A stretch of DNA of 64,000 nucleotides from Marinobacter sp. 1-4A (GTDB lineage Bacteria; Pseudomonadota; Gammaproteobacteria; Pseudomonadales; Oleiphilaceae), in the NCBI RefSeq assembly GCF_016597725.1, contig NZ_VCGY01000004.1:1-64000 (forward strand). The letters are read 5' to 3'. Position 1 is the stretch's first letter. Each line of letters begins with the position of its first letter. Below are positions 24,585 to 33,467 of this stretch, in pieces. The position numbers were made by a program, and so were the translations under genes. A model generated the notes under the pieces. The model saw nothing but the letters and a program-made list of their open reading frames with translations. It searched no databases and was not told the origin of the DNA.

Positions 24585-25148
24585 ATGATTATGAATTCAG
24601 TCACTGACTTTTTGCTCAATAGGGCATCTGAGCCGCGGCTGGAAGCGCCAGCCCCATCTACCGCAACGCTTGAAAGGGCTTTTGCTTGTGCCGCGCGCGC
24701 GCCAGACCATGCTCTATTGCGGCCTTGGCGCTATCTGGTCATTGCGGGGGAAGATCTGAAAGCGCTCGGCGATCTGTTTGCTGCGGGCTACTCTGAGCAT
24801 ATTGATGATGGCAAGCTGGAGAAAATGCATAAAAAAGCCATGCGCGCACCAATGGTCATTGTTGGTATTGCTTCTCCCAAGAAACACCCCAAGGTGCCGG
24901 AAGTTGAACAGGTGCTTTCTGCCGGAGCAAGCCTGAGTTTCTTGGCATTGGCGCTGCAAGACGCCGGTTATGGAGTTATGTGGCGTACGGGTGACATGGC
25001 ATATAATCCCGTGATTCTTCAGGGTCTTGGCCTTGAAAAAGGCGAATCCATTATCGGCTTTCTTTACACAGGCACGGTGTCCTCTGCCAAACCTGCAGTT
25101 CCCAGGCCCGAGCTTTCTGAGTTTGTTGCGCATTGGCCGATAAAATAA
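24585..25148 (+). CDS. Nitroreductase-family flavoprotein (YdjA type)
   Basis: A 187-residue FMN-dependent oxidoreductase of the short nitroreductase family. Family features are visible: LLNRASEPRLEAPAP (FMN phosphate contacts), ARAPDHALLRPWRYLVI (17-residue loop with the PDH...RPW motif typical of YdjA), AGASLSFLALALQDAGYGVMWRTGD and GFLYTGTV. The natural substrate of YdjA-type enzymes is not established. The first of two in-frame ATGs (24585 and 24591) is used. It is followed by a 220-bp gap carrying the sigma-54 promoter of the flagellar operon and is not part of it. Confidence 0.85.
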   Translation: MIMNSVTDFLLNRASEPRLEAPAPSTATLERAFACAARAPDHALLRPWRYLVIAGEDLKALGDLFAAGYSEHIDDGKLEKMHKKAMRAPMVIVGIASPKKHPKVPEVEQVLSAGASLSFLALALQDAGYGVMWRTGDMAYNPVILQGLGLEKGESIIGFLYTGTVSSAKPAVPRPELSEFVAHWPIK

Positions 25149-25288
25149 TGCCGGGTGTTTCCCTCGCTATTTCGGTGGGGGAAACAGCTTGCCGCTTTCA
25201 CCTAAATTTGCCGTTACCCTTCTGTCTTTTCTATTTTTTTCCATTCGAAACCCTCCACAACGCCCTAATTTTAAGGGCTCCCGAATTC

Positions 25289-25304
25289 TGGCATTAGCAT
25301 TGCT
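25289..25304 (+). promoter_or_regulatory. Sigma-54 promoter of the flgBCDE operon
   Basis: TGGCATTAGCATTGCT has GG and GC exactly ten bases apart, matching the -24/-12 consensus TGGCAC-N5-TTGCW. It lies 66 bp before the flgB start, where class II/III flagellar operons of Pseudomonas-type bacteria have their RpoN/FleQ- or FleR-dependent promoters. Confidence 0.85.
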
Positions 25305-25369
25305 TTAGTTCTGCCATAGAACGAAACCGGCAAGGTCTTTACCGCTGGTAACAGGATTTCGGAGGTTGT

Positions 25370-25768
25370 ATGGCGATCACTTTTGATAAGGCTCTTGGTA
25401 TTCACCAACACGCGCTGGAAACCAGAGTAAAGCGCGCTGAAGTTCTGGCGAACAACTTGGCGAACGCCGATACGCCGGGTTTTAAGGCCCGGGATCTGGA
25501 CTTTCAGGCCATGATGCAAAAAGCGCAGGACAACATGAGTGGTTTTGGCATGGAGAAAACACACTCCGCCCACATGGATGCCTCTGGCGGTGCCGCAGAT
25601 TCAGATTTGCTGTACCGAGTGCCGAACCAGCCTTCCGTGGATGGTAATACGGTCGATGCTCAAGCAGAGCAGACCCGGTTCATGCGTAATGCGATGGATT
25701 ACCAAGCCAGTTTTCAGTTTCTAAATGGCAAGTTTACTGGGCTGACCAAAGCCCTGAAAGGTGAGTAA
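25370..25768 (+). CDS. flgB: Flagellar proximal rod protein FlgB
   Basis: A 132-residue rod subunit exported by the flagellar type III apparatus without a cleaved signal. It has the N-terminal rod motif RAEVLANNLANADTPGFKARDLDF and the C-terminal helix VDAQAEQTRFMRNAMDYQASFQFLNGKFTGL, which pair into the axial coiled coil. The start follows CGGAGGTTGT. First gene of flgBCDE, downstream of a sigma-54 promoter. Length and motifs are normal for the family. Confidence 0.95.
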   Translation: MAITFDKALGIHQHALETRVKRAEVLANNLANADTPGFKARDLDFQAMMQKAQDNMSGFGMEKTHSAHMDASGGAADSDLLYRVPNQPSVDGNTVDAQAEQTRFMRNAMDYQASFQFLNGKFTGLTKALKGE

Positions 25769-25802
25769 GCCGCCGTTTCCCGATTAGCGAAGGAGAGACA
25801 TC

Positions 25803-26252
25803 ATGTCACTTGGCAGCATTTTTGATATCGCCGGTTCCGGCATGACAGCGCAATCGTTGCGGCTTAACACTACCGCCTCAAACATTGCAAACGCAGAAAC
25901 GGCGAGCTCAAGCACGGACGCCACATACCGCGCACGCAAGCCCGTTTTCTCGGCAATCCAGCAGTCCATGATGAACCCGACACAGCAAGGCTTCGGCACA
26001 GAAATGTCGGACAACGCCAGCGCGGGGGTTCGTGTGGAGGGCATTGTTGAAAGCGATGCAGAACTGCAGATGCGCTACGAACCCGATCACCCAGCGGCCA
26101 ATGAAGACGGCTATGTTTATTATCCCAATGTAAATGTAGTGGAAGAGATGGCGGACATGATGTCTTCCTCAAGAAGTTTTCAGATGAACGTGGATATTAT
26201 GAACACGGCCAAATCCATGATGCAGCGCATCCTGACACTTGGTCAGCAGTAA
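25803..26252 (+). CDS. flgC: Flagellar proximal rod protein FlgC
   Basis: A 149-residue rod subunit. It has N-terminal SGMTAQSLRLNTTASNIANAETASS, with the family's conserved NxxASNIANxxT motif, and C-terminal VNVVEEMADMMSSSRSFQMNVDIMNTAKSMMQRILTLGQ. These helices pack against FlgB, FlgF and FlgG in the rod. It lies 34 bp after flgB, with GGAGAGACATC before its ATG. Complete and typical. Confidence 0.95.
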   Translation: MSLGSIFDIAGSGMTAQSLRLNTTASNIANAETASSSTDATYRARKPVFSAIQQSMMNPTQQGFGTEMSDNASAGVRVEGIVESDAELQMRYEPDHPAANEDGYVYYPNVNVVEEMADMMSSSRSFQMNVDIMNTAKSMMQRILTLGQQ

Positions 26253-26270
26253 CGGGGCGGGGACTGAACC

Positions 26271-26948
26271 ATGAGTGCAATTAACGCAACAGAAGCCTCT
26301 GACGTACTGGGGCAATACAGAACCCAGCAACAGGACGGCGCTAGCGGCAAAAGCGAGCTTGGCAAGAACGAGTTCATGGAGCTAATGCTGGCACAGCTGA
26401 AAAACCAGAACCCTTTGGAGCCTCAGGACAACGGCGAGTTTATCTCCCAGTTGGCGCAATTCAGTTCGCTGGAAGAGATGCAGAAGCTTTCGGGAACTGT
26501 GGATGATGTGGTGGGGCAGTTCCGCTCCACGCAAGCACTTCAGGCCTCGGCAATGGTTGGCAAGACGGTTCTTGCGCCGTCTGAGGTTGGCATTCTTGGT
26601 ACTGAGGGCGAAATATCCGGCAATATTGAAGTGCCTGCGTCCACCGGTGGAGTGCGTTTGTCTGTAGTGAGCCCCGGCGGTGAGTTGGTGCGTCAGGTTG
26701 ATCTGGGCAGTAGTTCTGCAGGGGTCAAGTCGTTCCGTTGGGACGGAAAAGACGGCAACGGCAATAGCTTGCCGGCCGGTCCCTACCGAATTGTGGCTGA
26801 GGCTTCCTACCCTGATGGCAGTGTGCAGCTGCCCACTCTCGTCAGCGCCAATGTAGACAGTGTGTCACTGGGCAAGGGCGGATCCGTGACTTTGAATTTG
26901 GCAGGCATGGGTTCCATTGCTCTGTCGGACGTTAAACAAATTAATTAA
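26271..26948 (+). CDS. flgD: Flagellar hook cap / assembly protein FlgD
   Basis: A 225-residue hook-capping protein needed to polymerise FlgE, removed when the hook is complete. The N-terminal export and cap segment (LGKNEFMELMLAQLKNQNPLEPQDNGEFISQLAQFSSLEEMQKL) is followed by a beta-rich Tudor/FnIII-like core (RWDGKDGNGNSLPAGPYRI) and a C-terminal strand region. It is third in flgBCDE, 18 bp after flgC. Confidence 0.95.
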   Translation: MSAINATEASDVLGQYRTQQQDGASGKSELGKNEFMELMLAQLKNQNPLEPQDNGEFISQLAQFSSLEEMQKLSGTVDDVVGQFRSTQALQASAMVGKTVLAPSEVGILGTEGEISGNIEVPASTGGVRLSVVSPGGELVRQVDLGSSSAGVKSFRWDGKDGNGNSLPAGPYRIVAEASYPDGSVQLPTLVSANVDSVSLGKGGSVTLNLAGMGSIALSDVKQIN

Positions 26949-26974
26949 TACCGGTGTCATACCAGAGGTGATTT

Positions 26975-28876
26975 ATGGCTTTTAATACGGGGCTTAGTGG
27001 TTTAAGGGCGGCAGCGGTAGACCTGGACGTAACCGGCAACAATATTGCGAACGCCAGTACGGTTGGGTTCAAAGGCAGCCGAGTGCAGTTCGGTGACTTG
27101 TACGCAAGCGGTTTTTTGAGCGGAGGTTCCAATCCGATCGGAGACGGGGTGAATGTTCAGAATATAGAGCAGTCATTCAGTCAGGGAAATATCAGTTTTA
27201 CCGATAACGGCTTGGATATGGCCATACAAGGCGATGGTTTCTTTATTTTGAACAACGGCGGCGAAACCCGATATTCACGGGCGGGCCAGTTCACTATTGA
27301 TAAAGACGGCTTTGTGATAAATAACCAGTCTATGCGTGTGCAGGGTTACACTGCGGATGATGACGGCAACCTTTCTGGTGTTCGTGGGGATCTTGAAATT
27401 GCCACCGATAACTTGGCACCGCGCCGCACCACGAACTTGAGTTCAGACTTGAACCTAGATTCGCGCGAGTCCGTGCTGGAATCACGGGTGCGCGATTTCG
27501 CGCCTTTGGCGTTCTCAACTATTAATGGTGAAGAATTTGAGGTTGAGTATGCTAATGGAGAGCCTGCAATTCCCGTACAGCTATACGACGTAGACAGCGG
27601 TGGAGCTCAGGTTCCGTTTACCAGTGCGAGTCAGATTGTGAATAGAATAGACGCTATACCTGGTTTGAGTGCGTCGGCGACGACCACGGCACCGGTGCCT
27701 ATCACCGATGCCGTGGTCGCAGCACCCGGGTTTACGTTCACTATTGAGATTAACGGGAGCCCACTAAACGTTGACCCCACCAACCTCTCTACTATTCAAG
27801 ACCTAAGAGATGCAATCAACCGCTCTGACAACACTTCGATATCGGCTGCGATTGTTGATGATGGAACAGGCACAGACGAATTGCGAATTATCCACAACCA
27901 AGGTGAAAACCTAAGTGTTGTGGTTAACGGCGGGGCCCCTATAACTGCAGAGGGTAGTATTCAAGTCACTGCCGACCGAACCGTTACGGGAATTAACGGA
28001 ACAGGTGGCCCGGGCACGAACCTAGCGGATGAGTTCCCGGTTTCGCCTGTCAGAATAACTAACGCATTTAACCCGCTGGATCAGCGAACCTACAACCACG
28101 CCACATCTACGTCGATATTTGACAGCTTGGGCAATTCGCATGAGTTGACCCAGTTCTTTGTTAAAGCGCCATCGCCGGGGAATGGCGTGGGGGTCAGCGA
28201 GTGGTCTGTGTATTTGCAAATCGATGGCGAATTGGTCGCAGGCACGGATGTTACTCCCTATACCGCAAGGTTTGACCAAGATGGCGTTTTGCAATCCATC
28301 GACGGCGATGCGAACGGGGAAATTCTGGTAACAGACTGGGTTCCGAGAGATGCAGATGGTCAGCCTAACGGCGCTGACGGCCCACCGCTTCCTGGCGAGA
28401 CCGTCGTCACTCCCATACCGGAGCCACCTACTACGTCGGCGTTTGTATTGAACCTTGGGGACACTACTCAATATGGCGCAAATTTTGGCGTTAATGATCA
28501 GCGCCAGAATGGCTATACCACCGGGCGCTTGTCTGGACTTGATGTTTCGAATCAAGGGGTCTTGTTTGCCCGGTACACGAATGGCCAGTCCAAAGCCTTG
28601 GGGCAGGTTGCCTTGGCTGCGTTCAACAACACAAACGGATTGTCGCCGGTGGGGGATACCAGTTGGGTAGAAACCTTTGAATCCGGGCAGCCGATTATTG
28701 GTCAGCCGGATACCGGAACCCTTGGCGGAATCAAGTCAAGTTCGGTGGAGGAGTCCAACGTGGATCTTTCCGCCCAATTGGTTAACCTGATCATTGCCCA
28801 GCGTAACTATCAGGCCAATGCGAAAACCATCGAAACGTCCGATGCGGTCACCCAAACCATCATTAACCTCCGCTAA
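26975..28876 (+). CDS. flgE: Flagellar hook protein FlgE
   Basis: A 633-residue hook subunit, longer than the E. coli protein (about 400) because of extra surface domains between the conserved ends. The N-terminus GLSGLRAAAVDLDVTGNNIANASTVGFKGSRVQF and C-terminus SSSVEESNVDLSAQLVNLIIAQRNYQANAKTIETSDAVTQTIINLR form the core. The middle third, including the Pro/Thr-rich TTAPVPITDAVVAAPGF part, is variable and surface-exposed. It is the last gene of flgBCDE; a second sigma-54 promoter follows for flgF onward. Confidence 0.95.
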   Translation: MAFNTGLSGLRAAAVDLDVTGNNIANASTVGFKGSRVQFGDLYASGFLSGGSNPIGDGVNVQNIEQSFSQGNISFTDNGLDMAIQGDGFFILNNGGETRYSRAGQFTIDKDGFVINNQSMRVQGYTADDDGNLSGVRGDLEIATDNLAPRRTTNLSSDLNLDSRESVLESRVRDFAPLAFSTINGEEFEVEYANGEPAIPVQLYDVDSGGAQVPFTSASQIVNRIDAIPGLSASATTTAPVPITDAVVAAPGFTFTIEINGSPLNVDPTNLSTIQDLRDAINRSDNTSISAAIVDDGTGTDELRIIHNQGENLSVVVNGGAPITAEGSIQVTADRTVTGINGTGGPGTNLADEFPVSPVRITNAFNPLDQRTYNHATSTSIFDSLGNSHELTQFFVKAPSPGNGVGVSEWSVYLQIDGELVAGTDVTPYTARFDQDGVLQSIDGDANGEILVTDWVPRDADGQPNGADGPPLPGETVVTPIPEPPTTSAFVLNLGDTTQYGANFGVNDQRQNGYTTGRLSGLDVSNQGVLFARYTNGQSKALGQVALAAFNNTNGLSPVGDTSWVETFESGQPIIGQPDTGTLGGIKSSSVEESNVDLSAQLVNLIIAQRNYQANAKTIETSDAVTQTIINLR

Positions 28877-28894
28877 ACGGCTTTAATGTAACTG

Positions 28895-28910
28895 TGGCAT
28901 GACTCCTGCT
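28895..28910 (+). promoter_or_regulatory. Sigma-54 promoter of the flgFGHIJKL operon
   Basis: TGGCATGACTCCTGCT has GG and GC ten bases apart, a good -24/-12 element. It lies in the 86-bp gap after flgE, 53 bp before the flgF start. With the flgB promoter it splits the cluster into two RpoN-dependent units. Confidence 0.82.
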
Positions 28911-28962
28911 AGAACTATGGAAGAGTACTGGAAACAGTCAAAATTCCGGCAGGAGTTTTCCC

Positions 28963-29715
28963 ATGGACAAAGCACTTTATATAGGTATGTCGGGCGCCAA
29001 GCAGAATATGCTGTCGCAGCGCGCCCACGCCAACAACCTGGCTAACGTAAACACCACAGGCTTCAAAAAGGACTTTGCCCAAGCCCGCAGCATGCCCGTG
29101 TTCGGCGAGCACCATCCTACCCGTGCCTACGCCATGGCAGAGCGGCCCGGTACAGATCTCTCTGCAGGGGCGTTGATGCAAACCGGCCGGAAGATGGACG
29201 TCGCAATAGAAGGCGACGGCTGGCTGGCCATCCAGAACAATCTTGGCGAAGAAGTATTTACCCGCTCCGGCAGCATGCAAATTGATGTGAATGGTTTGAT
29301 GCGCCTTGCCAGTGGCGAGATGGTGCTGGGTAATGGCGGCCCGGTTGCGCTTCCTCCCTTTGATAATCTCCAGATTGGTGCTGATGGCACTGTCTCTATT
29401 GTTCCCGCTGGCGGTCCGCCAGACCAGTTAGTGGAAGTGGATCGGCTGAAACTGGTGAACCCACCGCCGGAAGCGCTTGAGAAAGGTTTGGACGGCTTTA
29501 TTCGCCGCAAGCCCGATCAGGCTATCGACGGAGGAGAACCAGTAGACGCTGCCTTGCGCGTGGCTTCCGGCTTCCTTGAAAGCTCGAATGTAAATGCTGT
29601 GGAAGAGATGGTGTCCAACCTTCAGCTGTCCCGCCAGTACGAGATGCAAGTGAAGGTTATGCGCACGGCAAACGAGAATTCCGAGGCGGCGGCACGGCTG
29701 TTGCAGAACCTCTGA
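28963..29715 (+). CDS. flgF: Flagellar proximal rod protein FlgF
   Basis: A 250-residue rod protein. The N-terminus AKQNMLSQRAHANNLANVNTTGFKKDFAQARSM and the C-terminus VSNLQLSRQYEMQVKVMRTANENSEAAARLLQNL give the axial helices. The central region contains the FlgG-like GDGWLAIQNNLGEEVFTRSGSMQID. First gene of the second rod/hook operon. Two small stem-loops (29732-29744 and 29748-29767) lie in the gap to flgG. They are not followed by T-runs and may only adjust transcript stability. Confidence 0.95.
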   Translation: MDKALYIGMSGAKQNMLSQRAHANNLANVNTTGFKKDFAQARSMPVFGEHHPTRAYAMAERPGTDLSAGALMQTGRKMDVAIEGDGWLAIQNNLGEEVFTRSGSMQIDVNGLMRLASGEMVLGNGGPVALPPFDNLQIGADGTVSIVPAGGPPDQLVEVDRLKLVNPPPEALEKGLDGFIRRKPDQAIDGGEPVDAALRVASGFLESSNVNAVEEMVSNLQLSRQYEMQVKVMRTANENSEAAARLLQNL

Positions 29716-29795
29716 TAACGATTGAAAACAAAGCCGACCCGGCTAGAAGCGGCAAACATTCGCCGCTCGCAAGGTAACGGCAAGGAGTAATAACG

Positions 29796-30584
29796 ATGCA
29801 TCCGGCACTTTGGGTAAGTAAAACAGGGCTTAGCGCTCAGGACACCAATATGTCCACCATCTCCAACAACTTGGCCAACGTGAACACCACAGGCTTTAAA
29901 CGAGATCGGGCGGTGTTTCAGGACCTTCTGTACCAAATCAACCGGCAGCCTGGCGGCTTGAACACACAAAATTCCGAACTGCCTTCCGGTTTGCAGTTAG
30001 GTACCGGTGTACGTGTGGTCGGCACAGCGAAGCAGTTTGGTCAGGGCAATCTACAGATTACCGAGCAGCCCCTTGATTTAGCGGTTAGTGGTCGCGGTTT
30101 TCTGCAAGTTCAGCTTCCGGACGGACAGACCGCCTACACGCGGGATGGTCAGTTCCAGCTGAACGCTAACGGAGATGTTGTTACTCCGGATGGCTATGCG
30201 CTTCAACCAAACATCAATATCCCTGAGAACGCCACAAGCGTGACCATCGGCAAGGACGGCACAGTCTCCGCCATTACAGACGATCAGGCAGCACCTGTGG
30301 TTCTGGGCCAGATTACTCTGGTGGACTTTATTAATCCTCAGGGCTTGCAGGCCATAGGCAACAACCTGTTTAAAGAAACCAATGCCAGTGGTGATCCGGC
30401 TGAGGGTGAGCCAGGGCTGGCCGGGTTGGGTTCGCTAGAGCAGGGCATGATCGAGTCATCCAACGTGGAAGTGGTTGAAGAACTTGTGAATATGATTACC
30501 ACCCAGCGCGCTTACGAGATGAACTCGAAAGTGGTTTCTACCACAGACCAAATGCTCCAGTTTATTACGCAGAACATCGGCTAA
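29796..30584 (+). CDS. flgG: Flagellar distal rod protein FlgG
   Basis: A 262-residue distal rod subunit. The N-terminus TGLSAQDTNMSTISNNLANVNTTGFKRDRAVFQD, the central GRGFLQVQLPDGQTAYTRDGQFQLNANGDVV and the C-terminus SSNVEVVEELVNMITTQRAYEMNSKVVSTTDQMLQFITQNIG are all standard. Length 262 is close to the usual 260, which is the length that sets rod extent. Start preceded by AAGGAGTAATAACG. Confidence 0.96.
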   Translation: MHPALWVSKTGLSAQDTNMSTISNNLANVNTTGFKRDRAVFQDLLYQINRQPGGLNTQNSELPSGLQLGTGVRVVGTAKQFGQGNLQITEQPLDLAVSGRGFLQVQLPDGQTAYTRDGQFQLNANGDVVTPDGYALQPNINIPENATSVTIGKDGTVSAITDDQAAPVVLGQITLVDFINPQGLQAIGNNLFKETNASGDPAEGEPGLAGLGSLEQGMIESSNVEVVEELVNMITTQRAYEMNSKVVSTTDQMLQFITQNIG

Positions 30585-30644
30585 CCCTATGAAATTAATG
30601 GGTTTGTGATTGTGCGCAAGAGTAAGAATGTGAGGGGGAAACTC

Positions 30645-31346
30645 ATGAAACCGACTACATCAACTTGGTTAACCAGATCGACAGGAACCCTTTTGTTGGT
30701 TTGGTTGCTGGTCCTTCTACAGGGATGTACGGCCATGAGCCGGCCTCGGGCCGAGCCTAACGATCCGGCATACGCCCCCGTTCGCGCTCAGGCAATGATG
30801 CAGCGCGATCCGGAATCCGGTGCAATTTTCCAAAGTTCCCGCAACTACAATTTTTATGGCGACACAGTGGCTCTCAACATTGGTGACGTATTAACGGTCA
30901 CTCTTAATGAGTCCACCCGCGCCAGCAAAAACGCAGAAACGAAGATCAATAAAGACAGCGATATCTCAATGCCCGAACCCAATATTCTGGGTAAAGGTAA
31001 TTTTGGCATCGCAACGTCCATCAAAAGTGAAAGAGACTTCCAAGGTAAAGCCGAAGCAGATCAGAGCAACAGTCTGGCGGGCAGTATCACCGTAACGGTG
31101 ACAGAAGTTTTGCCAAACGGCGTATTGAAAGTGCGTGGCGAGAAGTGGATATCACTGACCAACGGTGACGAATATGTGCGGTTAACTGGCCTTGTGCGCC
31201 CCCAGGATATAGCGCCTGGCAATCTAGTAGCCTCCAGCCGAATTGCAGATGCCCGGATTGCTTACGGTGGCACAGGTGACTTTGATCAAGCAAATCAGAT
31301 GGGCTGGTTAGCCCGGTTCTTTAACAGCGAGTGGTGGCCCCTATGA
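30645..31346 (+). CDS. flgH: Flagellar L-ring lipoprotein FlgH
   Basis: A 233-residue outer-membrane L-ring subunit. The signal peptide ends in the lipobox [10 protein letters not shown] (lipidated Cys28). The mature part has the FlgH signature [38 protein letters not shown] and ends [10 protein letters not shown]. The ATG at 30645 after GAGGGGGAAACTC is chosen over an upstream ATG at 30606 because it begins the signal peptide. Its stop overlaps the flgI start (ATGA), giving coupled translation of the two bushing rings. Confidence 0.94.
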   Translation: MKPTTSTWLTRSTGTLLLVWLLVLLQGCTAMSRPRAEPNDPAYAPVRAQAMMQRDPESGAIFQSSRNYNFYGDTVALNIGDVLTVTLNESTRASKNAETKINKDSDISMPEPNILGKGNFGIATSIKSERDFQGKAEADQSNSLAGSITVTVTEVLPNGVLKVRGEKWISLTNGDEYVRLTGLVRPQDIAPGNLVASSRIADARIAYGGTGDFDQANQMGWLARFFNSEWWPL

Positions 31347-32440
31347 CTATGCGCCGTTTCGTAGTTGTCTCGCTGATGCTTGCTGTAATGGCGGCACCCG
31401 TAATGGCAGACCGTTTAAAGGATCTGGCGCGGATCAAAGGTGTGCGTAATAACCAACTTGTGGGTTATGGCTTGGTGGTTGGCCTAGACGGCACTGGCGA
31501 TAAAGCCCCGTTCACCAACCAAACCTTCCGCAACATGATGAACCAGTTCGGCATCACGTTACCAGACGGCGTTAATCCAAATCTGGCGAACGTAGCGGCG
31601 GTGACTGTAAGCGCCAACCTACCGCCGTTTGCCAAGGCTGGGCAGGAGATAGATGTGACAGTTTCGTCCATAGGCAACTCGGATAGCCTCAGAGGTGGCA
31701 CGTTACTAATGGCACCCCTCAAAGGAGCGGACGGCAATGTTTACGCAATGGCGCAGGGCAGTCTCGTTGTTGGTGGATTTGGTGCTGAGGGTAAAGATGG
31801 CTCGCGAATAACCGTGAACGTGCCAAGTGTTGGTCGTATTCCAAACGGCGCAACCATTGAGCGCGAAATAGTTTCCCCGTTTACCCGAGGCGACACCATT
31901 ACCTTTCACCTGATGCGTCCGGACTTCACTACAGCGCGCCGGGTTGTTGAAGTGGTTAATGAGAGTTTGGGACCCGATATGGCCTATGCCCACGATGCAA
32001 CATCGATCTCGGTTCGCGCGCCCCGTGACCCTTCCCAGCGAGTCAGCTTTCTTTCCATCTTGGAGAATCTGGAAGTAGATCCTGCGGAGGATGCTGCAAA
32101 AGTTGTGATTAATAGTCGCACGGGAACGATTGTTGTAGGACAGAACGTGCGCGTTAGCCCAGCGGCCGTTACCCACGGCAATCTCACAGTGACCATTCAG
32201 GAAAACCCGGAAGTTCAGCAGCCCAACCCCTTTGCTGCCGGTACAACCGCGCTCGAACAAGATACCCAGATTGCTATTACTGAAGACCCGGCGCGCATGT
32301 TCAAGTTTGGGCCAGCCGTTACTCTTAATGAGATTGTTCAGGCCGTGAACCAAGTCGGCGCAGCACCGGGCGATGTTATGGCTGTACTGGAAGCTCTTAA
32401 ACAGGCAGGCGCACTTCGCGCCGAGCTTATTGTTATCTAG
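31343..32440 (+). CDS. flgI: Flagellar P-ring protein FlgI
   Basis: A 365-residue periplasmic P-ring subunit. The signal peptide ([19 protein letters not shown]) is cleaved before [31 protein letters not shown], the family's hallmark N-terminus. The C-terminus [40 protein letters not shown] is complete. The start ATG at 31343 overlaps the flgH stop by four bases; the next ATG at 31349 is an alternative. It assembles with FlgH around the rod. Confidence 0.95.
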   Translation: MTMRRFVVVSLMLAVMAAPVMADRLKDLARIKGVRNNQLVGYGLVVGLDGTGDKAPFTNQTFRNMMNQFGITLPDGVNPNLANVAAVTVSANLPPFAKAGQEIDVTVSSIGNSDSLRGGTLLMAPLKGADGNVYAMAQGSLVVGGFGAEGKDGSRITVNVPSVGRIPNGATIEREIVSPFTRGDTITFHLMRPDFTTARRVVEVVNESLGPDMAYAHDATSISVRAPRDPSQRVSFLSILENLEVDPAEDAAKVVINSRTGTIVVGQNVRVSPAAVTHGNLTVTIQENPEVQQPNPFAAGTTALEQDTQIAITEDPARMFKFGPAVTLNEIVQAVNQVGAAPGDVMAVLEALKQAGALRAELIVI

Positions 32441-32448
32441 GTGATGTG

Positions 32449-33465
32449 ATGCAGGACTATCAGCTTCAACAAGCCAGAGTCTACACCGATTTCAGCGGCC
32501 TGAATGCGCTTAAGCACAGCGCCGGGGACGACAAGCTGACAGCGCTGAAGGAAGTGGCACGCCAGTTTGAAAGTATTTTTCTGTCTGAAATGCTGAAGTC
32601 CATGCGTAAAGCCGGAGATGTGTTTGCTGAAGGTAATTACCTGAACAGTAACCAGTCCGAGATGTATCGTGACATGTTTGATAGCCAGTTGAGCCTTACC
32701 ATGGCTGGCGGGCAGGGCACAGGTCTTGCCGATGCTCTGGTGCGTCAATTGGGTAAAAATATTCCGGGCATAGACCAGAAGGGTAATCCCTTGGCCTCCC
32801 ATAAAAAGGCTCTCACGGACTATGAGCGCAGCTTGCCGCCTATTTCGCCGAACTTGCCGCAAAGGGTTGATGAGGTAGTCGAGGTGGTGGCGAATAACAC
32901 TGTCGTGCCTGCTACTGACATGCCTGACCTACCCGAGCAGTTCGAGTCGCCAGAGCAGTTTGTAAGCGCACTCTTGCCGGTTGCTGAAAAAATCGCTGCA
33001 GATACGGGAATTAATCCGAAGCTGATGGTTGCGCAGGCGGCACTGGAGACTGGTTGGGGGCGCCACATGATAAAGGGAGACGGCCGAGAGCCGAGCTACA
33101 ACCTATTTGGCATCAAAGCCGACAGCCGATGGCAGGGTGATTCGGTCACCATAACCACCACGGAATTCCGTGAGGGGGTACCCATGAAAGAGCGCGCGAA
33201 TTTTCGGGCCTATCCGGATTACGAGTCCAGTTTTCGGGATTATGTTGCATTTCTGGAGTCTAACCCTCGCTATCGGGATGTACTGGCCAGTGCGGATCAG
33301 CCCGATGTATTTGCCAGAAAACTGCAGGAAGCTGGTTATGCCACCGATCCGCAGTATGGAGATAAGATCACCAGAATTATGAATCGTGATTCTCTGATGA
33401 CACTTTCCATGGGCAGCGGTTCTATGGGCAATGAGGCCATGAATGGCGGGGCAGAGGAGCAATAG
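32449..33465 (+). CDS. flgJ: Flagellar rod-capping muramidase FlgJ (two-domain form)
   Basis: About 338 residues. The N-terminal rod-cap domain (LKEVARQFESIFLSEMLKSMRKAGDVF and DMFDSQLSLTMAGGQGTGLADALVRQL) is joined by a linker to a C-terminal peptidoglycan-hydrolase domain (LMVAQAALETGWGRHMIKGDGREPSYNLFGIKADSRW, carrying the catalytic Glu of the AxxETGWG motif). It opens the wall for the growing rod. The ATG at 32449 is used; an in-frame GTG lies one codon before it. Confidence 0.94.
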   Translation: MQDYQLQQARVYTDFSGLNALKHSAGDDKLTALKEVARQFESIFLSEMLKSMRKAGDVFAEGNYLNSNQSEMYRDMFDSQLSLTMAGGQGTGLADALVRQLGKNIPGIDQKGNPLASHKKALTDYERSLPPISPNLPQRVDEVVEVVANNTVVPATDMPDLPEQFESPEQFVSALLPVAEKIAADTGINPKLMVAQAALETGWGRHMIKGDGREPSYNLFGIKADSRWQGDSVTITTTEFREGVPMKERANFRAYPDYESSFRDYVAFLESNPRYRDVLASADQPDVFARKLQEAGYATDPQYGDKITRIMNRDSLMTLSMGSGSMGNEAMNGGAEEQ

Positions 33466-33467
33466 TT

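Noticed and set aside
29732..29767. Two small stem-loops between flgF and flgG as terminators
   Set aside because: Stems are 5-6 bp with no T-run, and flgG must be transcribed from the flgF promoter.
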